Both the position numbers and the translations under genes were made by a program. A stretch of DNA of 64,000 nucleotides, taken from assembly GCF_014879975.1 (NCBI RefSeq), contig NZ_CP062501.1:124001-188000 (forward strand). The letters are read 5' to 3'. Below, piece after piece: positions 44,705 through 54,300 of this stretch (its first letter is position 1; each line of letters begins with the position of its first letter). The stretch is from Vibrio bathopelagicus (GTDB lineage: Bacteria; Pseudomonadota; Gammaproteobacteria; Enterobacterales; Vibrionaceae). The notes below the pieces were generated by a model. That model searched no databases. It worked only from the letters and a program-made list of their open reading frames with translations, and was not told the DNA's origin.

Positions 44705-45340
44705 ATGGAACTGACAGATATTCGTCGTGAATACGCTAAGGGTGGACTGAGACGTAAAGACTTAGCCGCAGACCCTATTGAGCAATTCAATCTATGGTTA
44801 GAACAAGCCATCGAAGCTAAGATGACTGACCCTACTGCCATGACCGTTGCCACGGTTGATGAAAATGGTCAGCCATTCCAACGAATTGTTTTGTTGAAGA
44901 ATGTTGATAAAGACGGTTTCGTTTTTTACACCAACTTGGGTAGCCGTAAAGCGCACCAACTTGAGCACAACAGTAAGATCAGCCTGCATTTCCCTTGGCA
45001 CCCACTTGAGCGACAAGTTCATATTACTGGCACCGCTGAAAAGCTGACAGCAATGGAAAACATGAAGTACTTCTCATCTCGCCCGAAAGAGAGTCAGTTG
45101 GCTGCCATCGCGAGTAAGCAAAGTAGCCGTATTTCTGCGCGTGGGATCTTGGAAGGTAAGTATTTAGAGCTTAAACAGAAGTTCGCGAAGGGAGAGATCC
45201 CTGTGCCTTCTTTCTGGGGTGGCTTCCGAGTACGTGTTGATAGCATTGAGTTCTGGCAAGGTGGTGAACACCGTCTGCATGACCGCTTTTTGTTTTCACG
45301 CCAGGACAATAGCTGGGATATCGATCGCCTAGCGCCTTAG
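44705..45340 (+). CDS. pdxH: pyridoxamine 5'-phosphate oxidase
   Basis: A 211-residue FMN-dependent oxidase that makes pyridoxal 5'-phosphate from pyridoxamine or pyridoxine phosphate. Characteristic features are the FMN-binding segments [11 protein letters not shown] and [11 protein letters not shown], and the C-terminal signature [17 protein letters not shown] near residues 183-199. Length is typical. A GGAG ribosome binding site precedes the ATG. It is monocistronic, divergent from the sensor kinase and followed by a strong terminator. Confidence 0.97.
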   Translation: MELTDIRREYAKGGLRRKDLAADPIEQFNLWLEQAIEAKMTDPTAMTVATVDENGQPFQRIVLLKNVDKDGFVFYTNLGSRKAHQLEHNSKISLHFPWHPLERQVHITGTAEKLTAMENMKYFSSRPKESQLAAIASKQSSRISARGILEGKYLELKQKFAKGEIPVPSFWGGFRVRVDSIEFWQGGEHRLHDRFLFSRQDNSWDIDRLAP

Positions 45341-45370
45341 TCTTCTTAACATTAATCGGCTAACAGATAT

Positions 45371-45420
45371 AAAAATACCGTTGATTTGGAGCTTAGACTC
45401 ATTAAATCAACGGTATTTTT
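45371..45420. terminator. terminator of pdxH
   Basis: A perfect stem of about 17 bp, with arms AAAAATACCGTTGATTT and AAATCAACGGTATTTTT and a 16-base loop, with T-runs on both strands. Confidence 0.9.
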
Positions 45421-45492
45421 TTGTCTGTATTTTGGTCTTGCCAATAACGAATCGGCCATTTAGTTAATGAACCATGAACCATCTACTAATGG

Positions 45493-46443
45493 CTAATCAC
45501 TGTGTAGAACAACTGAGATCTGTTTTTTGAGCAGAGTCTCTGGAATCACCGAACCTAGCCCTGAATCCAATGCAAATTCAATCAATTGGCTTTTACTGCG
45601 AGCATCGAACTTCTGCTTCAATCTCGCGACATGGCCTTCGACGGTCTTGATTGAGATATTTAACGTCAGTGCGATGTATTGGGGTTTCTTACCGAACAGC
45701 AATAAGAACAACACTTCTGATTCTCGTGCAGTCAGCTTCTTTTGCAGCTTAGACACTCGCGGTTTTGAGCCTGCTATCGATGCCTGATTTCCTTTCTCAC
45801 ACGTCGCCTGACACACCCAATGGCCAACCTCTAAAATGGCGGTATCAGTGAGCTCTTGACCATAGAAGATAGTGCCTTGGACATTGTCATTGTCATCAAG
45901 CCAAGGGGTCTTGGTAAAGATATGTGCGTGCCAACGCCCGTCTGGATAAGGATGAATATCGAGGATCTTGAGCGTGCAGCGCGTGTCCATCACATGTTTA
46001 TCTTGAGCTCTAAAATCCTGCGCACATTCGGTTGTTTGGCTCGGCATATCGAAATCGGTTAAGCCAGTACAACTTTCTCCCGGCATCAACCCAATCAATT
46101 GGTTGTAAGCGAGATTCGCGTATACGAAAACGGACTCAGTATCTTTACAGCCCCAGCAGCCTGGAAGTTGTTCAAATAAAGAGCGATGTATGGAGTTGAG
46201 AGGTTCTGGCAAAGTTTTATCTCGTAAGCTGCGACACAATGATGATATCAGTTTCTTATTGAGCTGCAATGCCAATTCGGGGCTGAATGACGAGCACGTC
46301 GAAGAGGCTGAACAGCCATTAAACGGATCGTTGATTAAGTGTCTGCCTTGAGGGGGATAGCTGAACGGAAAGGGGGATAAATAGGCAAAAAAAAGCCAGC
46401 CTGAAGAAGGGCTGGCTAAAGACAAGATATGCCTTGTCGACAT
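45493..46443 (-). CDS. LuxR-type HTH regulator with PAS-like sensor domain
   Basis: The frame encodes up to 316 residues. A PAS-like domain covers about 88-205 (FEQLPGCWGCKDTESVFVYANLAYNQLIGL) and a LuxR/GerE HTH covers 235-295 (LTARESEVLFLLLFGKKPQYIALTLNISIKTVEGHVARLKQKF, read in parts). The protein is Cys-rich in the N-terminal half. The first 30 or so codons encode low-complexity, hydrophobic residues and contain a terminator-like hairpin, so the real start may lie further in, though no ATG with a ribosome binding site is evident there. The ligand and targets are unknown. Confidence 0.8.
   Translation of the reverse strand: MSTRHILSLASPSSGWLFFAYLSPFPFSYPPQGRHLINDPFNGCSASSTCSSFSPELALQLNKKLISSLCRSLRDKTLPEPLNSIHRSLFEQLPGCWGCKDTESVFVYANLAYNQLIGLMPGESCTGLTDFDMPSQTTECAQDFRAQDKHVMDTRCTLKILDIHPYPDGRWHAHIFTKTPWLDDNDNVQGTIFYGQELTDTAILEVGHWVCQATCEKGNQASIAGSKPRVSKLQKKLTARESEVLFLLLFGKKPQYIALTLNISIKTVEGHVARLKQKFDARSKSQLIEFALDSGLGSVIPETLLKKQISVVLHSD
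46387..46417 (-). terminator. terminator-like hairpin inside the 5' end of the LuxR-type gene
   Basis: AGCCAGCC pairs with GGCTGGCT around an eight-base loop and is followed on the minus strand by eight T residues. It lies about 27 nt into the predicted coding frame and 235 nt beyond the stop of the upstream PEGA gene on the same strand. It either terminates that gene or acts as an attenuator for the regulator. Confidence 0.7.
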
Positions 46444-46651
46444 GTAGAAGATTTTCAGATCAATTCGCGAGGGTCGTGCAAATTAACCTGAGGCATCAGT
46501 TAGATACCCAGAGTGACTTACTACTCTATCGATGAATCTACTCCTAGGAGTGCTTATGCATAAGGGGGGAATTCCCCTATAAACGCCGCTCAATGTGAGA
46601 ATTGAGAACCTAGAGTAAATATTTCAAAATCTTGAGCAAGTAATCGAGCGC

Positions 46652-48481
46652 TTATAGCTCTCGTACTACTCGGAATCCTAGGTAATTGGCTGCGGTTGAA
46701 GGCGCGACATACAGTTCATTAAAGACCTTAGCTTCTTCAGGTGAGAAGCTCCACGCTCCGCCTTTTGCTAAACCTTTCTGAGAGACTGTCCATTCCCATA
46801 CGTTGCCAACCATATCGTAGAAGCCCGTTGGCGTTGGTAAGAACGACTTAACTGGTGAAGTGCTGACGTTTGACCAAGGTGTGCCAGCCCAGCCTGTATT
46901 CGCTTTGCCAGACTTGAATTCGTTGCCCCACCAGAAGTTAGTATCTTGGCCTGCTCTTGCCGCCGCTTCCCACTCTTGTGGTGTTGGTAGACGATAAGTG
47001 AAGCCGGTGTTTTTAGACAACCAACGCGTATAAGCTTTGGCATCATTCTGGCTAACACAAACAACGGGAGAGTCGTCTTGTTGTTTAAAGCCTGGGTTTT
47101 GCCAATGCTTGTCCGATACTGAGGTTATTTCTGCATTTGTAAAGGTGTCGCAGGTATTCATTAACTCTGCGTCTGTCTCGTAGCCTGTGCTTTCTGCAAA
47201 CGCTTTAAAATCTCGTACTCGTATTGGTGTCGCTGCAAGAGCGAAAGGCTTCTTAATGGTGACTTGTTGTGCGTTGTTTTCACCTAACAAGTAACGACCT
47301 GAACCTACCACAATCATTTCTGGGCTTTGAGCGTTGGCTTTTATTGGATCAGCGAACTTGGTGCCAACATTCAATGAGTTTTGTTTCGCTCGCAACACCG
47401 CTCTGAGGTTGTGGTCGCGAGCGATTTTCAATTCTTGATGGAAAGAAAGGTAGCCTTCTTTCTCGATGGTGATCATGTGCTGACCAGTAGGTAACATTAC
47501 CTCAACGGGTGTGCTGCCATATTTCACGCCGTTGATAGAAACCTTGTCGTTGTATTGGTTTGAACGAACCACCAAGTTAACCCAAGCGACTTCTTTTTGC
47601 TGGTCGTTGGCTTGTTGCTCGCTTTGTGTGAAACAGTTTGATGACTGAATACCCAACAGGCGACAAGGTGTATTTTTGTCTGGGCGAGTTTCTAGGTTCG
47701 CTGCAATTACTGCTCGGTAACGGTTATCTTCAGAGAAGCCAGAGGATTTCACTTTGTGTTGCAGGACGTGAATATTCAACGAAGCTGACGCTAGGTGCTC
47801 TTTCACGGCTTTTGATTCAGTCGCGTTGTCTACGAGGCTATGTTGGAATTGTTTTACGGCTTTTTGAAGTGCCAAGGTCACGGTTTGGTCTGAACACTGC
47901 GCTAGTGTCATGTCGCTGCTACAACGATTGGTAAAGCTGACCGTCTGTTCTTCCGTCTGAGTGAGCTCGTTTCTTAGTCGCTCGGCTCTTGCTCTTAGCT
48001 TGTCTTGATTGAGGTGTGCGATTGAAGCTTCTGCTGCCGCTTTCTCTGCTTGAATAGCCTCGAGTTCCATCACCAAGCCTTGCTGTTTCTGTTCAGAGTC
48101 AGACATCGCAAGCTTGTTCTCTTTTACGGTTTTCCAAGCCCCTTGGAAAGCGTTTTGAGCAAGTGAAATATCAAAGTCAGGTTCATCAATCATACGAGCA
48201 TAATCTTGCTCTAGGTTCACTTTCGCTTTTGCTAGGTCTTGTTCTGCTTTAGCGGTCAGCTTTGCTACACGCGCAGATTGCTGTGCATGGTTATCGACTT
48301 GATTTTGTTTGTCTGCGAGCTTTTTCTCGATAGCCGTTAAGTCGGCATGCTTTTCGAAAAGCGCGCTTTCAATGTCGGTGACAGATGACGTGATCGCTGG
48401 TGGTGTTGCTTCAGCGAAAACAGCGGGTGTCATTAAGCAGGGAGCAAGTGCAAATAGTAGAGCTGGAAAACCTTGGCGCAT
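46652..48481 (-). CDS. PEGA-domain protein with C-terminal formylglycine-generating-enzyme-like domain
   Basis: A 609-residue exported protein with signal peptide MRQGFPALLFALAPCLMTPAVFA. Coiled coils span about 35-180, a Cys-containing middle domain follows, and the PEGA domain (VSINGVKYGSTPVEVMLPTGQHMITIEKEGY) lies near 310-350. An FGE-sulfatase/SUMF1-fold domain spans about 395-609 with YRLPTPQEWEAAARAG and GFYDMVGNVWEW. The paired cysteines used by true formylglycine-generating enzymes are absent from the C-terminal GGAWSFSPEEAK region, so it is probably a binding rather than catalytic domain. It is paralogous to the protein at 48698-49813. Confidence 0.84.
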   Translation of the reverse strand: MRQGFPALLFALAPCLMTPAVFAEATPPAITSSVTDIESALFEKHADLTAIEKKLADKQNQVDNHAQQSARVAKLTAKAEQDLAKAKVNLEQDYARMIDEPDFDISLAQNAFQGAWKTVKENKLAMSDSEQKQQGLVMELEAIQAEKAAAEASIAHLNQDKLRARAERLRNELTQTEEQTVSFTNRCSSDMTLAQCSDQTVTLALQKAVKQFQHSLVDNATESKAVKEHLASASLNIHVLQHKVKSSGFSEDNRYRAVIAANLETRPDKNTPCRLLGIQSSNCFTQSEQQANDQQKEVAWVNLVVRSNQYNDKVSINGVKYGSTPVEVMLPTGQHMITIEKEGYLSFHQELKIARDHNLRAVLRAKQNSLNVGTKFADPIKANAQSPEMIVVGSGRYLLGENNAQQVTIKKPFALAATPIRVRDFKAFAESTGYETDAELMNTCDTFTNAEITSVSDKHWQNPGFKQQDDSPVVCVSQNDAKAYTRWLSKNTGFTYRLPTPQEWEAAARAGQDTNFWWGNEFKSGKANTGWAGTPWSNVSTSPVKSFLPTPTGFYDMVGNVWEWTVSQKGLAKGGAWSFSPEEAKVFNELYVAPSTAANYLGFRVVREL

Positions 48482-48697
48482 GATGGGCTACTTCAATCGT
48501 AATTTAGGTTAGTCAAATATTCTAAACGAAAACGCCATTTCGTCTGAAGCTATTGTTTATAACGACCATCAGTTTATAACGATCATACAGTTTATAACTA
48601 TCAACAAAATGGCGAGTATTCATTCAGCTTTGTGAAACAGGCACGGCTATTTCAATCTCAACGGGCTTAGCTGTTTATAGCAGATTTAATACCCGAC

Positions 48698-49813
48698 TTA
48701 GCTTTGCTTACTAGGAAGAAGCTTAACCCAGATGGTATCGCTGCCATTGATGGTTACAGAGCGGTTGTAAGATTCGTAACCCTGTTTTGAAATGGTTACT
48801 TGGTGACGTCCGCTTGGTAGTGCAACCTCAATTGGTGTGCTGCCATACTTGATGCCGTTAATGGTGACTGAATCATTGTACTGATCAGAACGTACCGTCA
48901 CGTTAGCCCACTGCTTGTCATTTTTCTTAACGACAGCGGCTTGGCTGCCTGTTAGACAGTAGCGCGTAGACACATTCAATAGGTTACAAGCGGCAATGGC
49001 TTCTGGTTTCGCTTGAAGCTGAGCTTGTATCTGCATGAAGTACGCGTTGTTGCCAGAGAAACCACTCTTAATTGCTTGGCTGTCTTGAACATGAATGTTC
49101 AGTTGAACACCCTGCAAGTTTTGCTTCGCTAGTGTGCTTTCTGTGAGCTGCTCAAGTAATTGGCTCTTGAACGTTTGAACGGCTTTTTGGTTCGTTAGGT
49201 GTTTGCCTTGAGATGTACATTCACCGAGTGTCATTGTTGATGCACAAGTAGTGGTGTAGCTGGTTTCAAGAACCGCACTTTCACGAAGCTCTGTTGCGAT
49301 ACGCTTAACGCGCGCTTCAACTTTTGACTCTCTCAAGTTAGCCAGCTCATTATTAAGACGCGCTTGCTTTTGCTTGATTTGAGAAAGGTGAATTTCACCC
49401 TCGTTCATCGCTTGTTGATTATCTAGTTGAGACGATTGATTCTCTTTAACGGCCGCCCAAGCATCTTGGTAGCTTTTCTGGAAAGAGACCAAATCAGTTT
49501 CTGGATCTTCAAGTAAGCGACTGTACTGTTTGTCTAGTACAGACTTAGCTCTGTTACGTTTTGCCTTAAGTTCTTCACCTTCGCGCAACAACTTACTATT
49601 TTTGTTTTGTAGTTGTTTTAGGTTTTCAGTCGCCGATACTTTGGTTGCTGAAATACGCTCAATATCTGAGTTTTTCTCTGTTAGCTTTGCATCGATAGCT
49701 GAAACAGGATCGACTTGATTCAGTTCTTCAGCGGATACCGATGCAGATACCCAAAGTGGGGATAGCGCGAGTAAAAGCGCTGAAATTCGAAAGTTAGTCA
49801 TAGGTCCCTGCAA
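48698..49813 (-). CDS. PEGA-domain periplasmic protein (paralogue of the downstream gene)
   Basis: A 371-residue exported protein with a signal peptide (LLLALSPLWVSASVSA), long coiled coils over about 30-170, a conserved TTCASTMTLGECTSQG segment and a C-terminal PEGA domain (VTINGIKYGSTPIEVALPSGRHQVTISKQGY). Its domain order equals the first 370 residues of the next gene, which shows segments such as CSSDMTLAQCSDQTV and NGVKYGSTPVEV in the same order. The pair arose by tandem duplication, with loss or gain of the FGE-like domain. PEGA domains occur in surface and cell-wall-associated proteins. Confidence 0.82.
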   Translation of the reverse strand: MQGPMTNFRISALLLALSPLWVSASVSAEELNQVDPVSAIDAKLTEKNSDIERISATKVSATENLKQLQNKNSKLLREGEELKAKRNRAKSVLDKQYSRLLEDPETDLVSFQKSYQDAWAAVKENQSSQLDNQQAMNEGEIHLSQIKQKQARLNNELANLRESKVEARVKRIATELRESAVLETSYTTTCASTMTLGECTSQGKHLTNQKAVQTFKSQLLEQLTESTLAKQNLQGVQLNIHVQDSQAIKSGFSGNNAYFMQIQAQLQAKPEAIAACNLLNVSTRYCLTGSQAAVVKKNDKQWANVTVRSDQYNDSVTINGIKYGSTPIEVALPSGRHQVTISKQGYESYNRSVTINGSDTIWVKLLPSKQS

Positions 49814-50294
49814 CTTGTAGATTGAAAATTGGCTCGTTAATAAAGTGTCTACTTCCTAGTTGTGAGTCACTAGTTATTAGCAATTAACACAGTACCCGTC
49901 TTTATACCGTTTTATTGCTATCCAATCTACTCAAAAGCCAAGTTTCGGTACTTCGGATACACTTTTTGCAGGTTTATCGCCAATTATTTGAGCTATATAA
50001 GAAAATTTATTCATTATGTTGGGGCGATAAAGTATTTATTGGTGACATGGTTTTTCGTGCTGGTGTGCTTGCTTGTATGAGTGCTTGTAAGCCCCTAAAT
50101 TCGTCGGAACGATTGGTTTTACAATGGCCGTAGTTTGTACACTCTTGATCATCTTTCCGGAGGCATGATCAAGAGGATCGCAACGATGATCATGTCTCTG
50201 GGGTGGGAAATAGCTCACATGATCATTTACAAATTCATCTTATGCAGATTTCAGAGTATTATTCTTAGTATGTCGACCTGAGTATTTTGCTGTT
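49814..50294. other. intergenic region with RctB-site cluster
   Basis: No supported gene lies in these 481 bp; a 72-codon frame at 49915-50133 has no ribosome binding site. The right half carries the RctB-like cluster at 50144-50226. Confidence 0.6.
50144..50226. repeat. distal RctB-binding-site cluster (39-mer-type plus iterons)
   Basis: CTTGATCATCTTTCCGGAGG (50144-50163) matches the oriCII copy at 27463 at 17 of 20 positions. It is followed by ATGATCA at 50165, 50186 and 50219, in contexts GC-, CG- and AC-ATGATCA like the origin iterons. The cluster is about 23 kb from the origin array on the parAB side. Distal RctB sites on chromosome II are known to tune initiation in V. cholerae. Confidence 0.8.
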
Positions 50295-51119
50295 ATGCCA
50301 AAACCTTTACTTTTTCCAAATCTAGACCTGTCCCCGCTAGGCCTTACTGGCCCTCGCCCCGCAGAGATCATTACGCTGCCATCGCATATGGATTGTCATG
50401 AACACCACTATTCTCAGGTGGTGATAGGTTTAAAAGGTCAGGCGGAATTTGAAGTAAGTGGTAAAGGCAATCTGGTTGGGCCCGGACAGGGTTGTGTGGT
50501 TACTGCTAGCTCTGATCATGCTTTCGGTGGTGTAGTCGGTCAGTCGGATATCTTGGTGCTTAATCTGCCAATGCCAAGTGACGATGACCCTTTGATGTTA
50601 GAGAAGATAAACCAACTGGCATCATCCAACATCTACTTCCAATTAGATGCGCAAATTCAAAAGCTTATTCATATGTTGGTGCAAGAGATGCAGGCGAGCC
50701 CTGATGATCTGTTATTGAGTCGCGCGTGTAATGATACGGTGGTTGCGCTGCTGCAGAGACATATCTCGGCATTTGAAACCTCGATTAAAGACTCTCGTTT
50801 TGATCTAGAAGCGTTGGATCGTTATATCGAGCTCCATTTAGCAAACAAGATATCAGTTGCACAATTGGCGGGCAGTGTGTTCTTGGGTGAAAGCCAGTTC
50901 CACATGCTTTTCAAAGATCAAATGGGCATTACCCCTCACCAGTATGTTTTAGGAAAGCGTATCGACCGCTCTCGACGCCTTATTGAACAAGGGAATCTTA
51001 GCCTTGGTCAGGTCGCTGAACTGGCTGGTTTCTCCGGTCAATCGTCCTTTACTCACACCTTTTCTCGCCTTCAAGGCATGTCACCATCTCAATACAAAAA
51101 GCAAATTTCTGTTAAATAA
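50295..51119 (+). CDS. AraC-family transcriptional regulator, probably of proline utilisation
   Basis: A 274-residue regulator with an N-terminal cupin (HMDCHEHHYSQVVIGLKGQAEFEVSGKG near 32-58) and a C-terminal double HTH (NKISVAQLAGSVFLGESQFHMLFKDQMGITPHQYV and LGQVAELAGFSGQSSFTHTFSRLQGMSPSQYKKQ, in parts). The divergence-free position directly before putA, and the lack of the DNA-binding domain in this PutA, suggest it activates putA and putP. The ligand would be proline or a derivative. Its promoter region contains the RctB-site cluster. Confidence 0.88.
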   Translation: MPKPLLFPNLDLSPLGLTGPRPAEIITLPSHMDCHEHHYSQVVIGLKGQAEFEVSGKGNLVGPGQGCVVTASSDHAFGGVVGQSDILVLNLPMPSDDDPLMLEKINQLASSNIYFQLDAQIQKLIHMLVQEMQASPDDLLLSRACNDTVVALLQRHISAFETSIKDSRFDLEALDRYIELHLANKISVAQLAGSVFLGESQFHMLFKDQMGITPHQYVLGKRIDRSRRLIEQGNLSLGQVAELAGFSGQSSFTHTFSRLQGMSPSQYKKQISVK

Positions 51120-51197
51120 AAAAACAAAACGGCATATTATATTAAAGTTTCATATGTGACCTTGTGTTTGTTTTGTTAATAAAGCGAGTTTTTAGCA

Positions 51198-51214
51198 AAA
51201 AACTCGGAGTTTTT
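51198..51214 (+). terminator. palindrome between the AraC gene and putA
   Basis: AAAAACTC-G-GAGTTTTT is a perfect palindrome. An alternative stem, CGAGTTTTT (51185) against AAAAACTCG (51198), competes with it. It may terminate the regulator transcript just before the putA promoter. Confidence 0.55.
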
Positions 51215-51242
51215 GACAAGTAATCCTTATATACTCTAAATA
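51213..51242 (+). promoter_or_regulatory. candidate putA promoter
   Basis: A consensus -35 TTGACA (51213-51218) is followed after 18 bp by TAAATA (51237-51242). The predicted start near 51249 gives a leader of about 50 nt that contains a small CCCGAA/TTCGGG hairpin at 51264-51280, before the AAGGA ribosome binding site. Confidence 0.55.
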
Positions 51243-51300
51243 CACTGCAGCCATTGTAGAGATCCCGAACTCTTTTCGGGTGTGAGATTAAGGAAAACGC

Positions 51301-54300
51301 ATGTTTACAGCTACTGATGTGTTAAAGCCAGAATTCAACGAGCAGTCGCTTGATGATCTTTGGACGCTTATCTCACCATTATATATGGTGGATGAAACCC
51401 AATGGCTAGAGCAACTTCTGCCGCTAGCTACCCCTTCTGAGTCTGAAAAGCAGCAAATTACAGACAAAACGACGTCGTTGATTGAGTCTATCCGTGCGGA
51501 TAAAACATCTATTCAAATGATCGACGCTTTGTTGCTTGAATACAGTTTAGATACTCAAGAAGGCATCTTGCTAATGTGTCTGGCGGAAGCCTTGATGCGT
51601 ATTCCTGATTCGGCAACGGCTGATGCACTGATTCGCGACAAACTTAGCGTTGCGGATTGGAAATCTCACCTGAAGAATTCTGACTCGGTTTTTGTTAACG
51701 CATCAACTTGGGGCCTAATGCTAACAGGCAAGGTGGTTGGACTTTCATCTAACGAGCAGAGTGCAGGTCAAGCAGTTAACCGCTTAGTGAACAAGCTTTC
51801 TGAGCCAGTGATTCGTAAAGCGATGCATCAAGCAATGAAGGTGATGGGTCACCAATTTGTTCTTGGCCGCAGCATTGCTGAAGCGCAAAAGAACGGTAAG
51901 TCTATGCGTGACAAAGGTTTTACCTACTCATATGACATGCTAGGTGAAGCGGCACTGACCACTGCAGACGCAAACAAATACTTCAAAGATTACCTAATGG
52001 CGATTGAAGCCGTAGGTCGAGACACGTATGTTTCTTCAACATCGAGCCCTGCACCGTCTGTTTCTATTAAGCTTTCTGCGCTTCACCCACGTTACGAAGT
52101 AGCGAATGAAGAACGCGTATTGACGGAACTGTGCGACACGCTAGAGCAGCTATTGCGCCGAGCAGTAGAGCTTGATGTTGCAATTACGATTGATGCTGAA
52201 GAAGCGGATCGCCTAGAGCTTTCTCTTAAATTATTCGAAAAACTGTACCGTACCGATCTTGTAAAAGGTTGGGGTAAATTTGGTCTGGTTATTCAAGCTT
52301 ACTCAAAGCGTGCACTACCAGTTCTAGTATGGCTAAACCGCTTAGCGAAAGAGCAGGGTGATTTGATCCCGCTTCGTTTGGTGAAAGGCGCTTACTGGGA
52401 TAGCGAAATTAAATGGTCGCAACAAGCTGGCTTTACTGATTACCCAGTTTACACACGCAAAGAAGCGACAGACGTAGCTTACCTTGCATGTGCGCGTTAC
52501 CTGTTGAGCCCAAGTGTTCGTGGCAATATCTTCCCGCAGTTTGCGAGTCACAATGCCCATACGGTTTCTGCTATTGCAGTGATGACTGAGCACAAAGACT
52601 TTGAATTCCAACGCTTACACGGCATGGGTGATTCTCTTTACAACCATGCGATGGAAGCGTACCAACAGTCAGTACGTATCTACGCACCGGTTGGCAGCCA
52701 TAAAGACCTTCTGCCATACCTAGTACGTCGCTTGCTAGAAAATGGCGCAAACAGTTCGTTTGTACACCGTCTAGTGGATGCACGTTGCCCTGTGGCAGAA
52801 CTGACTCAACACCCAGTCGATATGCTTCTGGCATTCGATACATTACATAACACCAAGATTCCATTACCACCGGCTGTATTCCCTGAGCGTAAAAACTCTT
52901 ACGGTGTGAACATTGATATCGAGAGTGAAGCGCATCAGTTTGAAGCACAGGTAAAAACATTCCTTAACAATCAATGGACTGCTGGCCCTGTGATCAACGG
53001 TGAATCTCTTGCCGAAAGCATGATCAAGGCTGATCAGAACGTTGAGCAAGTAACCGCACCTTACGATCGTCGTATTAATGTGGGTCAGGTGGCTTTCGCT
53101 AACCTTGATCATGTTTCCGCAGCGATCACTGGCGCAGACGCGGCATATGCTGATTGGAACGCGACTTCAGTGGAAACCAAAGCGGCTGCACTTGATAAGC
53201 TGGCTGACCTGATGGAAGACAACCTGGCTGAGCTGGTGGCGATTTGTCATCAAGAAGCGGGTAAGACAATTCACGATAGTGTTGATGAAGTACGTGAAGC
53301 GGTCGACTTCTGTCGTTACTACGCAAAACAAGCTGACAACCTACAAGGTTTCGAACTAAAAGGTTTTGATGGCCAAACACGAATCGCTTCTCGACAAGGT
53401 CGTGGTGTGTTCGTTTGTATCAGCCCTTGGAACTTCCCTTTAGCCATCTTCCTTGGCCAAATTACAGCGGCATTGGTTGCAGGTAACACGGTTGTGGCGA
53501 AGCCTGCCGAGCAAACAAGCTTGATTGCAGCTCGCGCGGTTGAACTGATGAATGAAGCGGGCTTCCCTGCTGGCACTATTCAGTTATTACCAGGTCGTGG
53601 TGCTGAGATCGGCAGTGCACTAACCAGCCATGATGCGATTGCTGGCGTTGCCTTTACTGGCTCAACACCAACAGCGCAACGTATCAACGTGTCACTGGCA
53701 AGCCGTAACGCTAAGCCTGTTCCGTTTATCGCGGAAACTGGTGGTCAGAACGCAATGATCGTCGACAGTACAGCACTACCTGAACAGGTGGTTCGTGATG
53801 TGATTCGTTCTGCGTTTGCTTCTGCAGGCCAGCGTTGTTCTGCACTGCGTGTGCTTTACATCCAAGAAGACATTGCAGATCGCGTAGTTGGATTGATTCA
53901 CGGTGCAATGGATGAACTGAGTGTAGGTATCCCACATCTTCATAAAACGGATGTTGGTCCGGTTATCGACCAAAATGCGAAACAGAAGTTGTTGGCTCAC
54001 TTAGAAAACATGACTAATACCCAGAAGAAGGTGGCGCAACTTTCTTTAGGTTCTGATTGTGAACATGGTGACTTTGTTCCACCAAGTGCGTTTGAAATAG
54101 ATGACATTAGCTGTTTGAAAGAAGAGCAGTTTGGCCCTGTGCTGCACATTGTTCGCTTCAAAGCGAGTGAGTTGGCGCAAGTGGTAGACCAAATTAACCA
54201 AACGGGCTTTGGCTTAACCATGGGTATTCACAGCCGCAACGAGACAACTTACCGTTGGATCGAAAAGCACGTGCGCGTGGGTAACTGCTACATCAACCGT

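Noticed and set aside
49915..50133. 72-codon open frame before the RctB-site cluster
   Set aside because: No ribosome binding site and odd composition; it is AT-rich intergenic sequence.
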